Shown here in pieces: positions 34,116 through 43,594 of a stretch of DNA of 64,000 nucleotides (positions are counted from its first letter, which is position 1; each line of letters begins with the position of its first letter). The stretch comes from Pseudovibrio exalbescens DSM 16456. Its GTDB lineage: Bacteria; Pseudomonadota; Alphaproteobacteria; Rhizobiales; Stappiaceae. The stretch is taken from NCBI RefSeq assembly GCF_000422785.1, contig NZ_KE383920.1, positions 62,001 to 126,000 on the forward strand, in the 5' to 3' direction. The notes under the pieces were generated by a model that searched no databases, had not been told where the DNA came from, and worked only from the letters and a program-made list of their open reading frames with translations. Both the position numbers and the translations under genes were made by a program.

Positions 34116-36506
34116 TTATTTCTGTTTGTAAGTAAAAGGTAAATCAGTTTTGTCCTCTTGCAGGCGAGATTGCCAGCTTTGCTGCAGTTTCTCCCAAATT
34201 TTCCACGTCAAATCGGTCTCTTCCCCTTGGTTTTTGCGGGCTAAATATAAGATCCAGCGCTGGTCAAGCACCCCCTCTGCCATGTCCAGAAGCGCAGTGT
34301 GGATGTCTGGCTGACTCGGGCAGATTTCGTGTCCGGGAAGCATCATCATCACGTCCCCCTCTCGTCCATCCATCGGATCGAACGGATCGGCGGTCGGCAT
34401 GCGGCTGTGCCACTGAACATAGGCGTCGGCCTGTGTTGCAAGAACGCCCACACCGGCGGTCAATCGTGGCTGTGTGGCGTTATAAAGCCATACACTTTGC
34501 CCATTGCGTTGCAGGTTGCGCACGTTCTGAGGGGACATGCCATAGCCATCGTTGATCAACACGAGATCGAAAAGGTAGGCCAGTGCCTTGTCTTGAGGGG
34601 CGTTGAGATGGGCTGCCAGCTTCACCTCTGGGGCATCGCGCCGAAATACCTCCAAAAGCGCTGTCAGGTCGGAGGTCGACTGGTCAGGGTTAGAGGGTTC
34701 GTCGGCGACACTCCAATAAATCGGCGAAAGTCCCTTCTGGCTGGCAAGGTGCGTAATGCCGGCCAACCGTTCCGCGGCAACAGCAAGGCCAGTTTCGCCA
34801 ATCAGCCGTTTGGCAGGGGTATAGGCCATGACCGCTGGAGCCTCGTTGAAAGCCATGGCCAACTCGGCAATGACCTGGGCATCATCATCTGCCCTGGGAG
34901 TGCTGATGCCCGGAGCCAAGGCACTCAAGCCCAAAGTCGCCATGAATTCCAGATCACAGCGCAACTGTTTCGTGCGGCGAGCAGGATCTTGCCCTGACCA
35001 TGTCAGGTGCGGTGCTTCGTCCAGATAAAAGCCGACAGGCGCACGCGGAGCTGGCAGGTCGACGTTATCTATCAACAAGGTGATGGGAATGCGCGTTTCT
35101 CCAGACGTGCTTTCAACCGTGAGGTGAAGCGGATAACTGCCAGCCGTCGTGTCCGGTTTCGGGTGCAACCAGAGTTCCACTCTGCGCGGTTGATCAGGCG
35201 TCACCGGAAGGCCCTTCGGATCGGCGACAAGGCGGGTTTGCTGGAGTTGCAACGCGCTGGCATTGGCAGCAGGTCGGTCCAGCGTTCGCAGCGCGGCCCA
35301 TGCGTAGGCGCTCAAATCCGGCGGGCCACCTGTAATCTGCCACCCAACAAGCTCCACCGGTTTGTCGCTGTGAAGGTCCAAGGAGAGCCTTGTAGCACCG
35401 TTGCGAGCGCTTGCTGCGGCAATCGAGGTTTTTTCCGGACGCGCATGGCCTGGAGAAAGCGGCACAACCGCATCAGCCGAACGGACCGGCGCCGGTTCGA
35501 TAACCGGCCAGGCAGCGCGTATCCGCCGGGCCCGTTGGTCCTCCACGAAGTCCAGAGCGGCTCGGTCGCCAGCAGGAGCAAGCATTACGGCTGACAGGTA
35601 GGTGGCATCCGGGCTGTCGCCCGCCAGAGTAATCTCGATGCCGTCTGTTCCTGCTGTCGTTGTCACGTTCACATGACCGCCGCGATGACGCGCAATGTCG
35701 TGCCAAGGGTTACCGGCGGGACTGGCCTCTTGTCGCTTGCCACGCAAATACCGTTCTGCCAGCCACTCCTCAAAGCCAAGGCGATACTCCAGAGCCGTTT
35801 CGCCGTTGACCCTGATACGCCGCTCCAGCGGATGGGGAAGGTGTTCCCATGCCCCCACATCTTCCGTCCACAAATGAACATCGACTGTTTCGCCTTCCGG
35901 CCACGGTAGTACAAGGCGTTCAATGCCCTTGAAACCGCTTGTAACGAGCGGATCCGTCCCCGGTCGTTGAATGGGAACGACTTGTCCTGCTGCAATCAGC
36001 GGGCTGTCGGGGGATACAGCAGTGAAACCGGGAAACAGGGGGGCATCCGCTGGCCCCAAACTGTAGCCCACGGCGGATCCCGGAAGCTGCGGTGCGGCGC
36101 TGAGATGTATCTCCACCTCGGAAAAACTGGCGGCGTTATCCGGCGCAAACACGATCAACTGCGTCAGGCCGTCGAGGTTCAGTAGCGCGCCGCCGGTGGT
36201 GCGCAGACCCCGCAGTTGGATCGTGAGTTCGAACCGGCCGGGCACGATCGTTTGTTCCAGATTATAACGGCTGGCATAGTCTGAAGAGGATGTATCATCG
36301 ATGCGTACCACCAAAAGTGCATCAGCATTCCCATCTAGATAGCCCGTTACGACGATGTTCTGGTCGGCTGTGAGAGAAACGGTATCGAGAGGGTAGTGAA
36401 GTGGCAGGCGGCCGCCAGCCAACTCGCGTGCAGGCAAGGACACGGCAATGAACGCAAGACTTGATAGGAACAGGATCAGGCCATAGCGGGCGTAGCGGGC
36501 CATCAT
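34116..36506 (-). CDS. Secreted DUF4091 / GH123-like protein
   Basis: From the ATG at 36506 (AGGGAGA upstream) the product is 796 residues with an N-terminal hydrophobic signal (YGLILFLSSLAFIAVSLPA). The N-terminal two-thirds look like beta-sandwich carbohydrate-binding modules. The C-terminal third is a TIM-barrel-like region like DUF4091/GH123, with YWSVADEPSN (Asp-Glu at about 602-603) and a final LLDMAEGVLDQRWILYLARK helix. GH123 enzymes cleave beta-N-acetylgalactosamine links. Here it sits inside the polymer-synthesis operon, so it may trim or modify the polysaccharide. Substrate and activity are inferred. Confidence 0.75.
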   Translation of the reverse strand: MMARYARYGLILFLSSLAFIAVSLPARELAGGRLPLHYPLDTVSLTADQNIVVTGYLDGNADALLVVRIDDTSSSDYASRYNLEQTIVPGRFELTIQLRGLRTTGGALLNLDGLTQLIVFAPDNAASFSEVEIHLSAAPQLPGSAVGYSLGPADAPLFPGFTAVSPDSPLIAAGQVVPIQRPGTDPLVTSGFKGIERLVLPWPEGETVDVHLWTEDVGAWEHLPHPLERRIRVNGETALEYRLGFEEWLAERYLRGKRQEASPAGNPWHDIARHRGGHVNVTTTAGTDGIEITLAGDSPDATYLSAVMLAPAGDRAALDFVEDQRARRIRAAWPVIEPAPVRSADAVVPLSPGHARPEKTSIAAASARNGATRLSLDLHSDKPVELVGWQITGGPPDLSAYAWAALRTLDRPAANASALQLQQTRLVADPKGLPVTPDQPRRVELWLHPKPDTTAGSYPLHLTVESTSGETRIPITLLIDNVDLPAPRAPVGFYLDEAPHLTWSGQDPARRTKQLRCDLEFMATLGLSALAPGISTPRADDDAQVIAELAMAFNEAPAVMAYTPAKRLIGETGLAVAAERLAGITHLASQKGLSPIYWSVADEPSNPDQSTSDLTALLEVFRRDAPEVKLAAHLNAPQDKALAYLFDLVLINDGYGMSPQNVRNLQRNGQSVWLYNATQPRLTAGVGVLATQADAYVQWHSRMPTADPFDPMDGREGDVMMMLPGHEICPSQPDIHTALLDMAEGVLDQRWILYLARKNQGEETDLTWKIWEKLQQSWQSRLQEDKTDLPFTYKQK

Positions 36507-36523
36507 TTCAGGTCTCCCTTCAA

Positions 36524-37657
36524 TCAAAGCCGCTCCAATGCGGCGCGGATCTCGTCGGCGCGGTTGTCCCATCCCTCGTTGCGCACCGCGTCTCGTCGAA
36601 TGGCATTGCGTGCGCTGTCAGCCCGCGCGGTATCCAGAGCAGGGGCGAGACGGCTACACGGTTCGATAACAGTCAGGAGGTGGGCGTATGGCTCCATTGC
36701 CGGAAATCGTGTGCTGACAATGGGTGAGCCTGCCGCCAGGTACTCCCGCAGCTTGAGCGGATTACAGTGGCGAATTTGGTCCGTATCGCGAAACGGCAGC
36801 AGCGAGGCGTGAAAGTGCTGCACGTACCCCGGCAAGTCATGGTGCGGGCGCTTGCCCAGAAAATGAAGGTTCGGCAGGCCCTCTAGTTCTGAGACATCGG
36901 TCTCCACTGATCCAATCAAAACGAAATGCCAATTGGGACGTTCTTTGGCAGCATCGGCCAGCATCGAAACATCTACCCAATCCGCAATGGATCCATAAAA
37001 GCCGGCAATGGGACCGCTTTCCGGCAGATCATCAGGCCGTGCCGCTGGAGTGGCGAACAGCTCGAAATCCACCCCGTGTGGCAGGTAAAGCGTCTTGTTT
37101 TGCGGAAAACGGCGCGCAAGGTGCTCACTGGCCGCGATAATCAGGTCGGCGCGGTCTACCAGTTGCTGTTCCATCGCCATGACGGGCGCGTGATCAACCC
37201 CGGCCAGTGAGGAAAAATCATCGCCGCAATAATATACAACTGCACGCTCTCCCAGTGTACCAAGCGCAACAACGCCGGTCGGTAGTGACGCCCAGAAAAT
37301 GGGGCGATGAAGCCCGTCCTCATGAAGCCAGCGTCGGCACTGACGCGCCAGTAGCCGCCGGTTGAGACTCTGGGCCGCCTGGCTCGCGGGCCATGGTACG
37401 GCCATAGGCGCGTGGACGTGAATATGGTCGGGTCTTGGAACCTGTCCACCATCGTGATTGGAGGAGCGCATCAAAGCCATCACCTTGGTGGCAAGGCGCT
37501 TGAGATCGCGCAAGGACAGCCTGGGCCGACGCAGGCCGATCGAGTTGACCCAGCACACCTGCCAGTCTTGTGGCAGTCGGGCAATCAGGTGCTGGGTGGA
37601 AGAGGGATGACGCCCCCAGTCCTCGCCGAATACGATCAGGTCATGAGGTGCGGTCAT
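36524..37657 (-). CDS. Glycosyltransferase (GT-B fold, SypN-like position)
   Basis: A 377-residue GT-B glycosyltransferase. The N-terminal half has VYYCGDDFSSLAGVDH, and a central donor domain opens with GPIAGFYGSIADWVDVSML and continues to HCNPLKLREYLAAGSPIVST. This form is seen in GT4 enzymes related to TuaH/GumK-type transferases. The start overlaps the acyltransferase 3' end by 17 bp and the stop is 17 bp before the secreted DUF4091-like gene, so all three are co-transcribed. The sugar added is unknown. Confidence 0.85.
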   Translation of the reverse strand: MTAPHDLIVFGEDWGRHPSSTQHLIARLPQDWQVCWVNSIGLRRPRLSLRDLKRLATKVMALMRSSNHDGGQVPRPDHIHVHAPMAVPWPASQAAQSLNRRLLARQCRRWLHEDGLHRPIFWASLPTGVVALGTLGERAVVYYCGDDFSSLAGVDHAPVMAMEQQLVDRADLIIAASEHLARRFPQNKTLYLPHGVDFELFATPAARPDDLPESGPIAGFYGSIADWVDVSMLADAAKERPNWHFVLIGSVETDVSELEGLPNLHFLGKRPHHDLPGYVQHFHASLLPFRDTDQIRHCNPLKLREYLAAGSPIVSTRFPAMEPYAHLLTVIEPCSRLAPALDTARADSARNAIRRDAVRNEGWDNRADEIRAALERL

Positions 37658-38381
37658 AAAGCGGCTCCGCGGCAGTTTCGATGCGCCGGAGTATGCGCGC
37701 CGGGTTTCCGGCCGCTAGAACTCCTGCAGGAATGTCTTTGGTAACCACGCTGCCAGCGCCAACAACCGACCCCTCACCAATGGTCACACCGGCCAGCACC
37801 ACGGTTCCAAAACACAACCAGGCCCCGTTCTTGATGACGATATCGCCGACCTGATCATCGGTGTCCGGCAAGCCCGCCGCTCGATCCGCCGGATCCAGTG
37901 GGTGACCGGGATAACCGGCCAGAAAGCAACGTTCGGAAAGCCGCACATTGTCTTCAATGATGACCCGTGACCCAACTGCGATGGTGCATTGCCAGCCAAT
38001 ATCAACATTGTCGCCTACTTTCAGCAGAGGGCGGCTTTTGGAGGAACTGCGCCCGGTCATCGTGGTGTGTCCGGAAAGCCGCACATCATTGCCAATGGAA
38101 AAGTCGAGCGGGCCGAGGAGAAGTGGCATGCCGCCAAACAGATAAAGCCCCTTGCCGGAGTGGGTCAGCTGGCTGCGAAAGACCGGTGTTGTCCAGAAAA
38201 CACGCACAGCCCCGACAAACCCGCCCTTGAGCGCTCGGCTAAGTCCATAAAGCGCTCTGTGTAGGCCCGGAATAACAGGCACCGAACCCGCACGAAGTGA
38301 GCGCAAGCTGGAATAAAGCCAGCGTTTTGTTGGCGTGTCCTGTTGCTTGATCCATTGTTTCAACTGTGTGGTGCTGATCAA
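37641..38381 (-). CDS. Left-handed beta-helix acyltransferase (SypM-like)
   Basis: A 246-residue hexapeptide-repeat transferase; the repeats (I/V-G-x4) run over about 95-225, with the catalytic-type loop AGYPGHPLDPADRAAGLP and the terminal GAWLCFGTVVLAGVTIGEGSVVGAGSVVTKDIPAG. Such enzymes usually acetylate a sugar of the repeat unit with acetyl-CoA. It begins 13 bp after the polymerase gene. It fits the SypM slot, whose protein is a putative acetyltransferase. Confidence 0.88.
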   Translation of the reverse strand: MISTTQLKQWIKQQDTPTKRWLYSSLRSLRAGSVPVIPGLHRALYGLSRALKGGFVGAVRVFWTTPVFRSQLTHSGKGLYLFGGMPLLLGPLDFSIGNDVRLSGHTTMTGRSSSKSRPLLKVGDNVDIGWQCTIAVGSRVIIEDNVRLSERCFLAGYPGHPLDPADRAAGLPDTDDQVGDIVIKNGAWLCFGTVVLAGVTIGEGSVVGAGSVVTKDIPAGVLAAGNPARILRRIETAAEPLYDRTS

Positions 38382-38394
38382 AACCCGCTCCTGC

Positions 38395-39873
38395 TTATTG
38401 TCGTTCTTGACGGGTAAAAGGTCGTTTCCTCAAACGGTCACGACCACGTGCAAGCCTGATCGGAAACTGTGAATTTTCTCCTTTTCCTGATGCCTCGTTT
38501 TTATGGGGTCTCAGGTTTTGTGCATACCGCGATAGCGCCACTGAAAGGGACAGGATGATGTAGATTGGCCAGGTGAAGCCTTGTGTGAGAAACGTGCCGG
38601 AAATGCAGAATCCGAGAATGCCACTGATCAAGGCGAGGGCTGTCGCCTTGGTGCTGGCGGGCGCATCATTGGCGTCAATAACCGATTGAGAGTGACGATT
38701 GGTTTGAAACATCAGGAAAATCATGGCCGCGAACGCCACAAGTCCGGGAAAGCCGGTTTCCGCCAGCACACCTAGCCAGGTCGAGTGAACGGCTTTGGCA
38801 AGACCGCCCCAGTGAGGTGTGTAGAAGAAAAAATTCGAGACGAAGTTATCCAGCCCCACTCCGGTTAACGGTCGGGCCAGTGCCATGTTCAGAGCCGCCT
38901 GCCAGGCGTAGATCCGACCCATGGCGCTTTCATCAATCCCGCTTTCTGCAGCGCCGCCGGATTGGCGATCAGCAATCCCGGCAACAACCATCAGTACAGC
39001 CAGTCCCGCCACACCAAGAGCCGCCAGTACCACCTTGTTCTTGATTACGCGGCTTCCGCCCACTGCCAGCACGCTCATTACGCCCAATAGCCCGCCCCGA
39101 CTTTGCGTTGAAACCACAGCCCAGCAGATGCACAAGGTTGCGATGACGCCCAGGATGCGGTCCAGCCTTGTCGGCCTGATTATGGCAAGGGCAGTTGCAA
39201 AGCTGAGCGGAAATAACAGAACCAGGGCCAGATCGTTGGGATCTCCCAACACCGACCCGTAGTCTCGGCCAATGGTCACTCGGCTTCCCTCCACCAGCCC
39301 GATGCCTTGCAGCTTGCGCGCGATGGTGACCAAGGCGACGGCAATGCCCGAGACGGTAAAGACACGGGAGGCGATGGCAAAGTCTCTCGGCGTGCGCACA
39401 ATCCAGCTGATTGCAAACACCATCACCGCGATCTTGATGTAGGTGTCCATGTAGTAGGTAATGGCGAGAGGGCGATTTGAAGCGAGGAAAAGGCCCAGCG
39501 TGACCAAACCGAAGAATACCGCGAATGCCGTCAGGTCCCGGTTCCAGTAGGGTTTCAGTTCCCTGGACACAAAAACTTGCCACCCGAGTACGGCCAGTGT
39601 CGGTAATGCGAGAAGGATGGGTATGCGCAGGGGCATCAATACTGGAAACACTTCGTGAATGCGGAAAAACGAAAACACCACGAACCCGAGGCAGAGGTAG
39701 AACAGGCTGTGGAACGCAATGACAACGCCCAACGGCAAAAGGGCGGCGGCGACGGCCGCTAGCGGATGAACAGGGTTCAAGAATGCAAGACCGACGCCAA
39801 CGGAAGCCAGAACGGCGACAAGGGCCTGCGTGGCTTGACCGGATCTGGCGGAAGAGGCGCGCATGTTGGTCAT
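38395..39873 (-). CDS. O-antigen ligase/polymerase-type membrane protein (Wzy, SypL-like)
   Basis: A 492-residue multi-pass protein (about 10-12 helices) with the Wzy_C/WaaL signature region: VLGDPNDLALVLLFPL, STQSRGGLLGVMSV and the long periplasmic loop before GVGLDNFVSNFFFYTPHWG with HSTWLGVLAETGFPGL. It most likely polymerises flipped repeat units in the periplasm. I set the start at the ATG 39873, which overlaps the flippase stop (ATGA, 39870-39873). An in-frame upstream start at 40185 would add 104 residues that are only the flippase gene read in another frame. Confidence 0.88.
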   Translation of the reverse strand: MTNMRASSARSGQATQALVAVLASVGVGLAFLNPVHPLAAVAAALLPLGVVIAFHSLFYLCLGFVVFSFFRIHEVFPVLMPLRIPILLALPTLAVLGWQVFVSRELKPYWNRDLTAFAVFFGLVTLGLFLASNRPLAITYYMDTYIKIAVMVFAISWIVRTPRDFAIASRVFTVSGIAVALVTIARKLQGIGLVEGSRVTIGRDYGSVLGDPNDLALVLLFPLSFATALAIIRPTRLDRILGVIATLCICWAVVSTQSRGGLLGVMSVLAVGGSRVIKNKVVLAALGVAGLAVLMVVAGIADRQSGGAAESGIDESAMGRIYAWQAALNMALARPLTGVGLDNFVSNFFFYTPHWGGLAKAVHSTWLGVLAETGFPGLVAFAAMIFLMFQTNRHSQSVIDANDAPASTKATALALISGILGFCISGTFLTQGFTWPIYIILSLSVALSRYAQNLRPHKNEASGKGENSQFPIRLARGRDRLRKRPFTRQERQ

Positions 39874-41297
39874 GACAGGCTCGAAGCCCCTGCCGGTGAC
39901 AGATGCCCCCTGGCTTTGAGGCGCAGCATCACGGCATATCCCGCCGCCAGCATCGCAAGGCCAGCCGCCGCGGCATAAACCAGTTGCCATAGCAGCCCCG
40001 CCGAAAGCGGTTGGGCAACAACGGCAAGCACAGCAAGGCCGGTAAACAGGGCCATTTGTGGCAGCCGGTAGGGAATAGGCGCGCGTCGATGATAAAGGCC
40101 GAGAAACAGCAGGAGCCGCAGGCAGTGACCAATCAACGTTGCCAGAATGGCTCCGGCAACACCATAGCCGGGAGCCAACAGCCAATAGCCCAATACCGCA
40201 GCGCTACCTCCAGCCGCGTTCACGGCCAGAACATGAAGCCCGTGTTGGGCGCGATAGCTTCCCACATTCAGGAGCGAACACAATTCATTGAGGGCAAAGC
40301 CCAGCACAAGCCAAGGCACAAACGCAATCGCGGGCAGGTAGGAAGCCGGTAAAAGCCAGGCAATGAAGATTGGTGCCAAGAGGGCTGTACCCAAGGCGCC
40401 CACCACCAAGACCCAGAAGCCAAGCAGCACCACATCTGCTGAGTGAGACAGTCCCTGTGGTTCCTCCAGAACGGCGATCCGTTTGGCATACCACCACAAG
40501 CCGAACGGCTGTAACAGCAGCGGCGCTGCCAATGCCAGTTTCACGGCGATGGAATAGTGCGCAAGGGTCTCTGGGGCTATGGCGGTCACCAGGAACCAAC
40601 GGTCACAAGATCCCAACGCGAACATGGCCAACGCCCCACCGACTAGTGGCAGGCCGAAGTGGATGGTGCGTTGAAAACCTTGCCGGGAAAAGGCGATCCC
40701 GGTTCGCGAGATTTGCAGGGTGAGCAGGCTGAGGGCAAGCACCACATCAAGGGTGCCGTTGGCTACCAGAATGGCATTGATACCATACCCGTTCATCAAC
40801 AACACCACCATGGCAAGGGCCTGAAGAACGCCGCGCGATGCTGTAAAAAGCAAGAACAGCTTGGGCTTGCTGCCAAGACGCAACCACGCCAGCGGCAGCT
40901 CAATGAGGCCGCCGAGGGTCGCCCCCAAGATACTCAGTCTGAGGGCCCATTCCTGTATGGGAAGATCCCACGCCGAGATAACAACGGGTATGAAAAGCTG
41001 AACGAGAATGCCAAAAGCCAATGCCAGAACAAGAGCGCTTCCGGTGATGACCGCCGCTTCCCGGTTGCGTTCAGCCTGTGTGCGTTGCACGCCAGAAAAC
41101 CGAAACAGGGTATCAGCCAACCCCATGGCAAATATCAGCCCGATGAACTCCAGAAGAGAAGCCGCCACATCCAGATAGCCCACATCCTCTGGTGCCAAGT
41201 ATGCCGTCAGCACGGGAATGGTGATCACCGCAAGCCCCTTTGTCAGGGCGATGCTGGCAACATAGGGCCAGGCGTGCAGCACGCTTTTCAGCATCAT
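39870..41297 (-). CDS. Polysaccharide repeat-unit flippase (Wzx, SypK-like)
   Basis: A 475-residue MOP-superfamily transporter with about 12-14 helices and the typical start LHAWPYVASIALTKGLAVITIPVLTAYLAPEDVG with GYLDVA. It would move undecaprenyl-linked repeat units across the inner membrane. It starts 3 bp after the upstream glycosyltransferase stop and is coupled to the polymerase by ATGA. Confidence 0.9.
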   Translation of the reverse strand: MMLKSVLHAWPYVASIALTKGLAVITIPVLTAYLAPEDVGYLDVAASLLEFIGLIFAMGLADTLFRFSGVQRTQAERNREAAVITGSALVLALAFGILVQLFIPVVISAWDLPIQEWALRLSILGATLGGLIELPLAWLRLGSKPKLFLLFTASRGVLQALAMVVLLMNGYGINAILVANGTLDVVLALSLLTLQISRTGIAFSRQGFQRTIHFGLPLVGGALAMFALGSCDRWFLVTAIAPETLAHYSIAVKLALAAPLLLQPFGLWWYAKRIAVLEEPQGLSHSADVVLLGFWVLVVGALGTALLAPIFIAWLLPASYLPAIAFVPWLVLGFALNELCSLLNVGSYRAQHGLHVLAVNAAGGSAAVLGYWLLAPGYGVAGAILATLIGHCLRLLLFLGLYHRRAPIPYRLPQMALFTGLAVLAVVAQPLSAGLLWQLVYAAAAGLAMLAAGYAVMLRLKARGHLSPAGASSLS

Positions 41298-41300
41298 GCG

Positions 41301-42494
41301 TCAGGCTGCCTTTTTATGGGAGGTGATGCTCTCGATGCGGGCCGACAACGCACGGGCCTGCGCATTTTGCGTGAACAGGTCGCACACGCGGGCTCGTCCA
41401 GCCGCTCCCATCTCCTTCCGCGCCGAGGGCGATAACGCCATGAATTGCTCCAGCGTTTGGCGCAGCGCTTGTGGGTCAGCAGGTGGCACCTTGTAACCAC
41501 AGCTGGGTGTGATGGTCTCTTTCATACCCATGAAGTCGGTGGTGATGACAGGCAGAGCCATGGCCATGGCTTCCTTTGCCACCAAAGGGCCTGAATCGCG
41601 GGACTTGTCAGAGGCTTCCTTGAACGGCGCGACCAGCGCCATGTAGGCAGGTCCATGTTCTGCCAGCCACTCCGCAGGTTTGGGACCTAGAAACCTGAGG
41701 CCGCGATCCTCCAGTTGGAACCGGATGGCGAGCGCTGCCAGCTTCTCCTTCAAGGGGCCATCGCCCACGATGTCGATAGCGGGCATGGCAGGCCCCATAT
41801 CATTTAATGCCGTAAATAGGTCGTCGATGCCTTTTTGCTCCACCAGCCGTCCGATGAAGAGCAGTCGTCCATTGTCTTCCTGTTGAGGGCGGGGGGTAAA
41901 TTGCTCCGGGTCAATGCCGCAAGGGATCATTGAAATCGCCGCCGATCCACACAGTTTACGAAGGTCTTCAGCCATCTCGTCGCATACCGCAACAACGAAA
42001 TCGGCGGCAGCCAGTTTCTGCGGCAGGTCGATGGCCTCTGAGTACACGTCATGTCCGTGACAAACAAAGGAAACGCTGACGCCCATCAACCGTGCAGCGA
42101 CGATGGCATGAGCAGCTGCTGGACCAGAAAAATGGGCGTGAAAATGAGAAACGCCGGCGCTATGGGCAAGTCTGGCGATTTTCATGGCATTGCCCAACAG
42201 GGAGCGCAACGGCAGCCCTTTTTGCGCTCGGCAGAACTGCAAGGCGTCCAAAGAGGAGCCGGATAACGCCGGAAGCGCCTTCAGCGCGGCAAAGTCGCTG
42301 GCTTCGCTCACATAGTGGGTCCGTGCTGCCAAGGCTTCGTCATCTTTTTGTGCCGGGCCTGTTGGTCGGTGCAATGCCATGGGAACAACGGTGTGGCCTT
42401 GCGCTTCCATGGCACGGATTTCATTGCCCACGAACGTTTCCGAGAACACGGGAAAATCCGCCAGAACATATCCAAGAGTTTTCAAGGGCCACAT
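41301..42494 (-). CDS. Glycosyltransferase family 4 (SypJ-like position)
   Basis: A 397-residue GT-B glycosyltransferase beginning LGYVLADFPVFSETFVGNEI, a signature of exopolysaccharide GT4 enzymes (colanic-acid WcaL/AmsK type). It also has HFHAHFSGPAAAHAIVAARLMGV, LLFIGRLVEQKGIDDLFTAL and a donor-site region DSGPLVAKEAMAMALPVITTD. It is first of the minus-strand J-K-L-M-N block. GGAAAGG precedes the ATG, and a sigma-54-type promoter lies 93-108 bp upstream. Confidence 0.9.
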   Translation of the reverse strand: MWPLKTLGYVLADFPVFSETFVGNEIRAMEAQGHTVVPMALHRPTGPAQKDDEALAARTHYVSEASDFAALKALPALSGSSLDALQFCRAQKGLPLRSLLGNAMKIARLAHSAGVSHFHAHFSGPAAAHAIVAARLMGVSVSFVCHGHDVYSEAIDLPQKLAAADFVVAVCDEMAEDLRKLCGSAAISMIPCGIDPEQFTPRPQQEDNGRLLFIGRLVEQKGIDDLFTALNDMGPAMPAIDIVGDGPLKEKLAALAIRFQLEDRGLRFLGPKPAEWLAEHGPAYMALVAPFKEASDKSRDSGPLVAKEAMAMALPVITTDFMGMKETITPSCGYKVPPADPQALRQTLEQFMALSPSARKEMGAAGRARVCDLFTQNAQARALSARIESITSHKKAA

Positions 42495-42554
42495 CCTTTC
42501 CTAGTTATGGTGAGATGGCGGCGTGACCTGAACCACGAGTAATGCGGTCAGGAT

Positions 42555-42570
42555 TGGCTTGGAACCTGCA
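42555..42570 (+). promoter_or_regulatory. Sigma-54-type promoter of the GT2-switch protein operon
   Basis: TGGCTTGGAACCTGCA matches 9 of 12 consensus positions with exact GG-N10-GC spacing. The predicted start is near 42581, about 63 bases before the GT2 ATG at 42644. It is the weakest of the six. Confidence 0.6.
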
Positions 42571-42586
42571 AAGTCAAGGATCACGC

Positions 42587-42602
42587 AGCAAGCTCGGTGC
42601 CA
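42587..42602 (-). promoter_or_regulatory. Sigma-54 (-24/-12) promoter of the GT4-flippase-polymerase operon
   Basis: The minus strand reads TGGCACCGAGCTTGCT, 11 of 12 consensus positions, GG-N10-GC. The predicted start is near 42576, about 82 bases before the ATG at 42494. It lies just downstream of the rightward promoter's start, so the two units diverge through each other's promoter. Confidence 0.82.
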
Positions 42603-42643
42603 ATCGGCGCAGCGGATCGGGCTATAGCCGGGAGGAGGAGGTC

Positions 42644-43594
42644 ATGCCCACAGGGTGTTCTGTTGTCATTCCCACGAAGGATTGTCTGGTCTATCTCCAG
42701 CAGGCGATACAAAGTGTGATGGAGCAGTCTTTTGAACCTCTGGAGTTGATCGTTGTCGATGATGGATCAACGGATGGGACGCTGCCATATCTGGAGAATC
42801 TTGCGCGATCCAATGACAAGCTTGTTGTTCTCTCAGGACCCGGAAAGGGACCCGCTCTGGCCAGAAATATGGCCATTGAACAAGCCAGATACAGCCATAT
42901 CGCCTTTTTGGACGCAGATGACATCTGGTATCCGAACAAGTTGGGGCCTCAACTTGCTTGGCATCAGGCGTACTCGGACGCTGTGTTCAGCTTCACCGAT
43001 TACAGGCATCTCGATCCGCATGGTGTGGATATGGGCACATGCTTCGAATTTTGGCGCAATCAGTTCCAGCAATTGCCGCCTCGAGCCTTTGAGATGTTTC
43101 CTGAGGCACTGTCGCGCCTGCTGGCTGCCAACATCGTCGGCACGTCTACCGTTGTCGCAAAAACGAAAGCTTTGCGAAATGCGAATGGATTTGCAACGGA
43201 TCTGCCCTCCGCCGAGGATTGGGATTTGTGGTTGAGGCTGGCGGCGTCCGGCCCGGTCGGCATCAGCGGTACCGTGGCAATGGACTATCTTGTGCGCCCC
43301 GGTAGCGAGACCAAGAAGCGTGCCGCGCGCATTCAAGCCATGCAGACCATTTGCGCACGCTACGAACAGGAGCGTGCTCCGGCGGTTCAGAACGCGTTGA
43401 AGAAAGCACGAGCCAACATTTGGGTAGCTCAAGCCGAAATGCAGCGTGAAGAGGGGCACCCCGCCGCAGCATTGAGGGCGCATTTGCGAGCTGCCATGCT
43501 GGATCCACAGCGCAAGACCTTCGTTGCCATGTTGGCAGACGCCAAGAATGTGGTCCGGCCCAAACCTCTTGATGTGCGGGAGCGACAGCCTTGA
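42644..43594 (+). CDS. Glycosyltransferase family 2 (SypI-like position)
   Basis: A 316-residue GT-A glycosyltransferase: CSVVIPTKDCLVYLQQAIQS, LIVVDDGSTDGT, then AFLDADDIWYPNKL with the metal-binding DADD, and the acceptor-side AEDWDLWLRLA. I start at ATG 42644, which has GGGAGGAGGAGG just upstream. The in-frame ATG at 42542 would run through the promoter elements and adds an unconserved leader. Its stop overlaps the TTG start of the switch-protein gene. Confidence 0.88.
   Translation: MPTGCSVVIPTKDCLVYLQQAIQSVMEQSFEPLELIVVDDGSTDGTLPYLENLARSNDKLVVLSGPGKGPALARNMAIEQARYSHIAFLDADDIWYPNKLGPQLAWHQAYSDAVFSFTDYRHLDPHGVDMGTCFEFWRNQFQQLPPRAFEMFPEALSRLLAANIVGTSTVVAKTKALRNANGFATDLPSAEDWDLWLRLAASGPVGISGTVAMDYLVRPGSETKKRAARIQAMQTICARYEQERAPAVQNALKKARANIWVAQAEMQREEGHPAAALRAHLRAAMLDPQRKTFVAMLADAKNVVRPKPLDVRERQP

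Noticed and set aside
39874-40185. N-terminal extension of the polymerase gene by 104 codons
   Set aside because: The extra sequence is the flippase gene read in another frame (Cys/Arg/Gly-rich); the ATG at 39873 overlaps the flippase stop in the usual ATGA form.
40659-41435. A 258-codon plus-strand frame across the flippase gene
   Set aside because: Antisense to an evident membrane transporter; the translation is Gln/Lys/Arg/His-rich and has no recognisable family.
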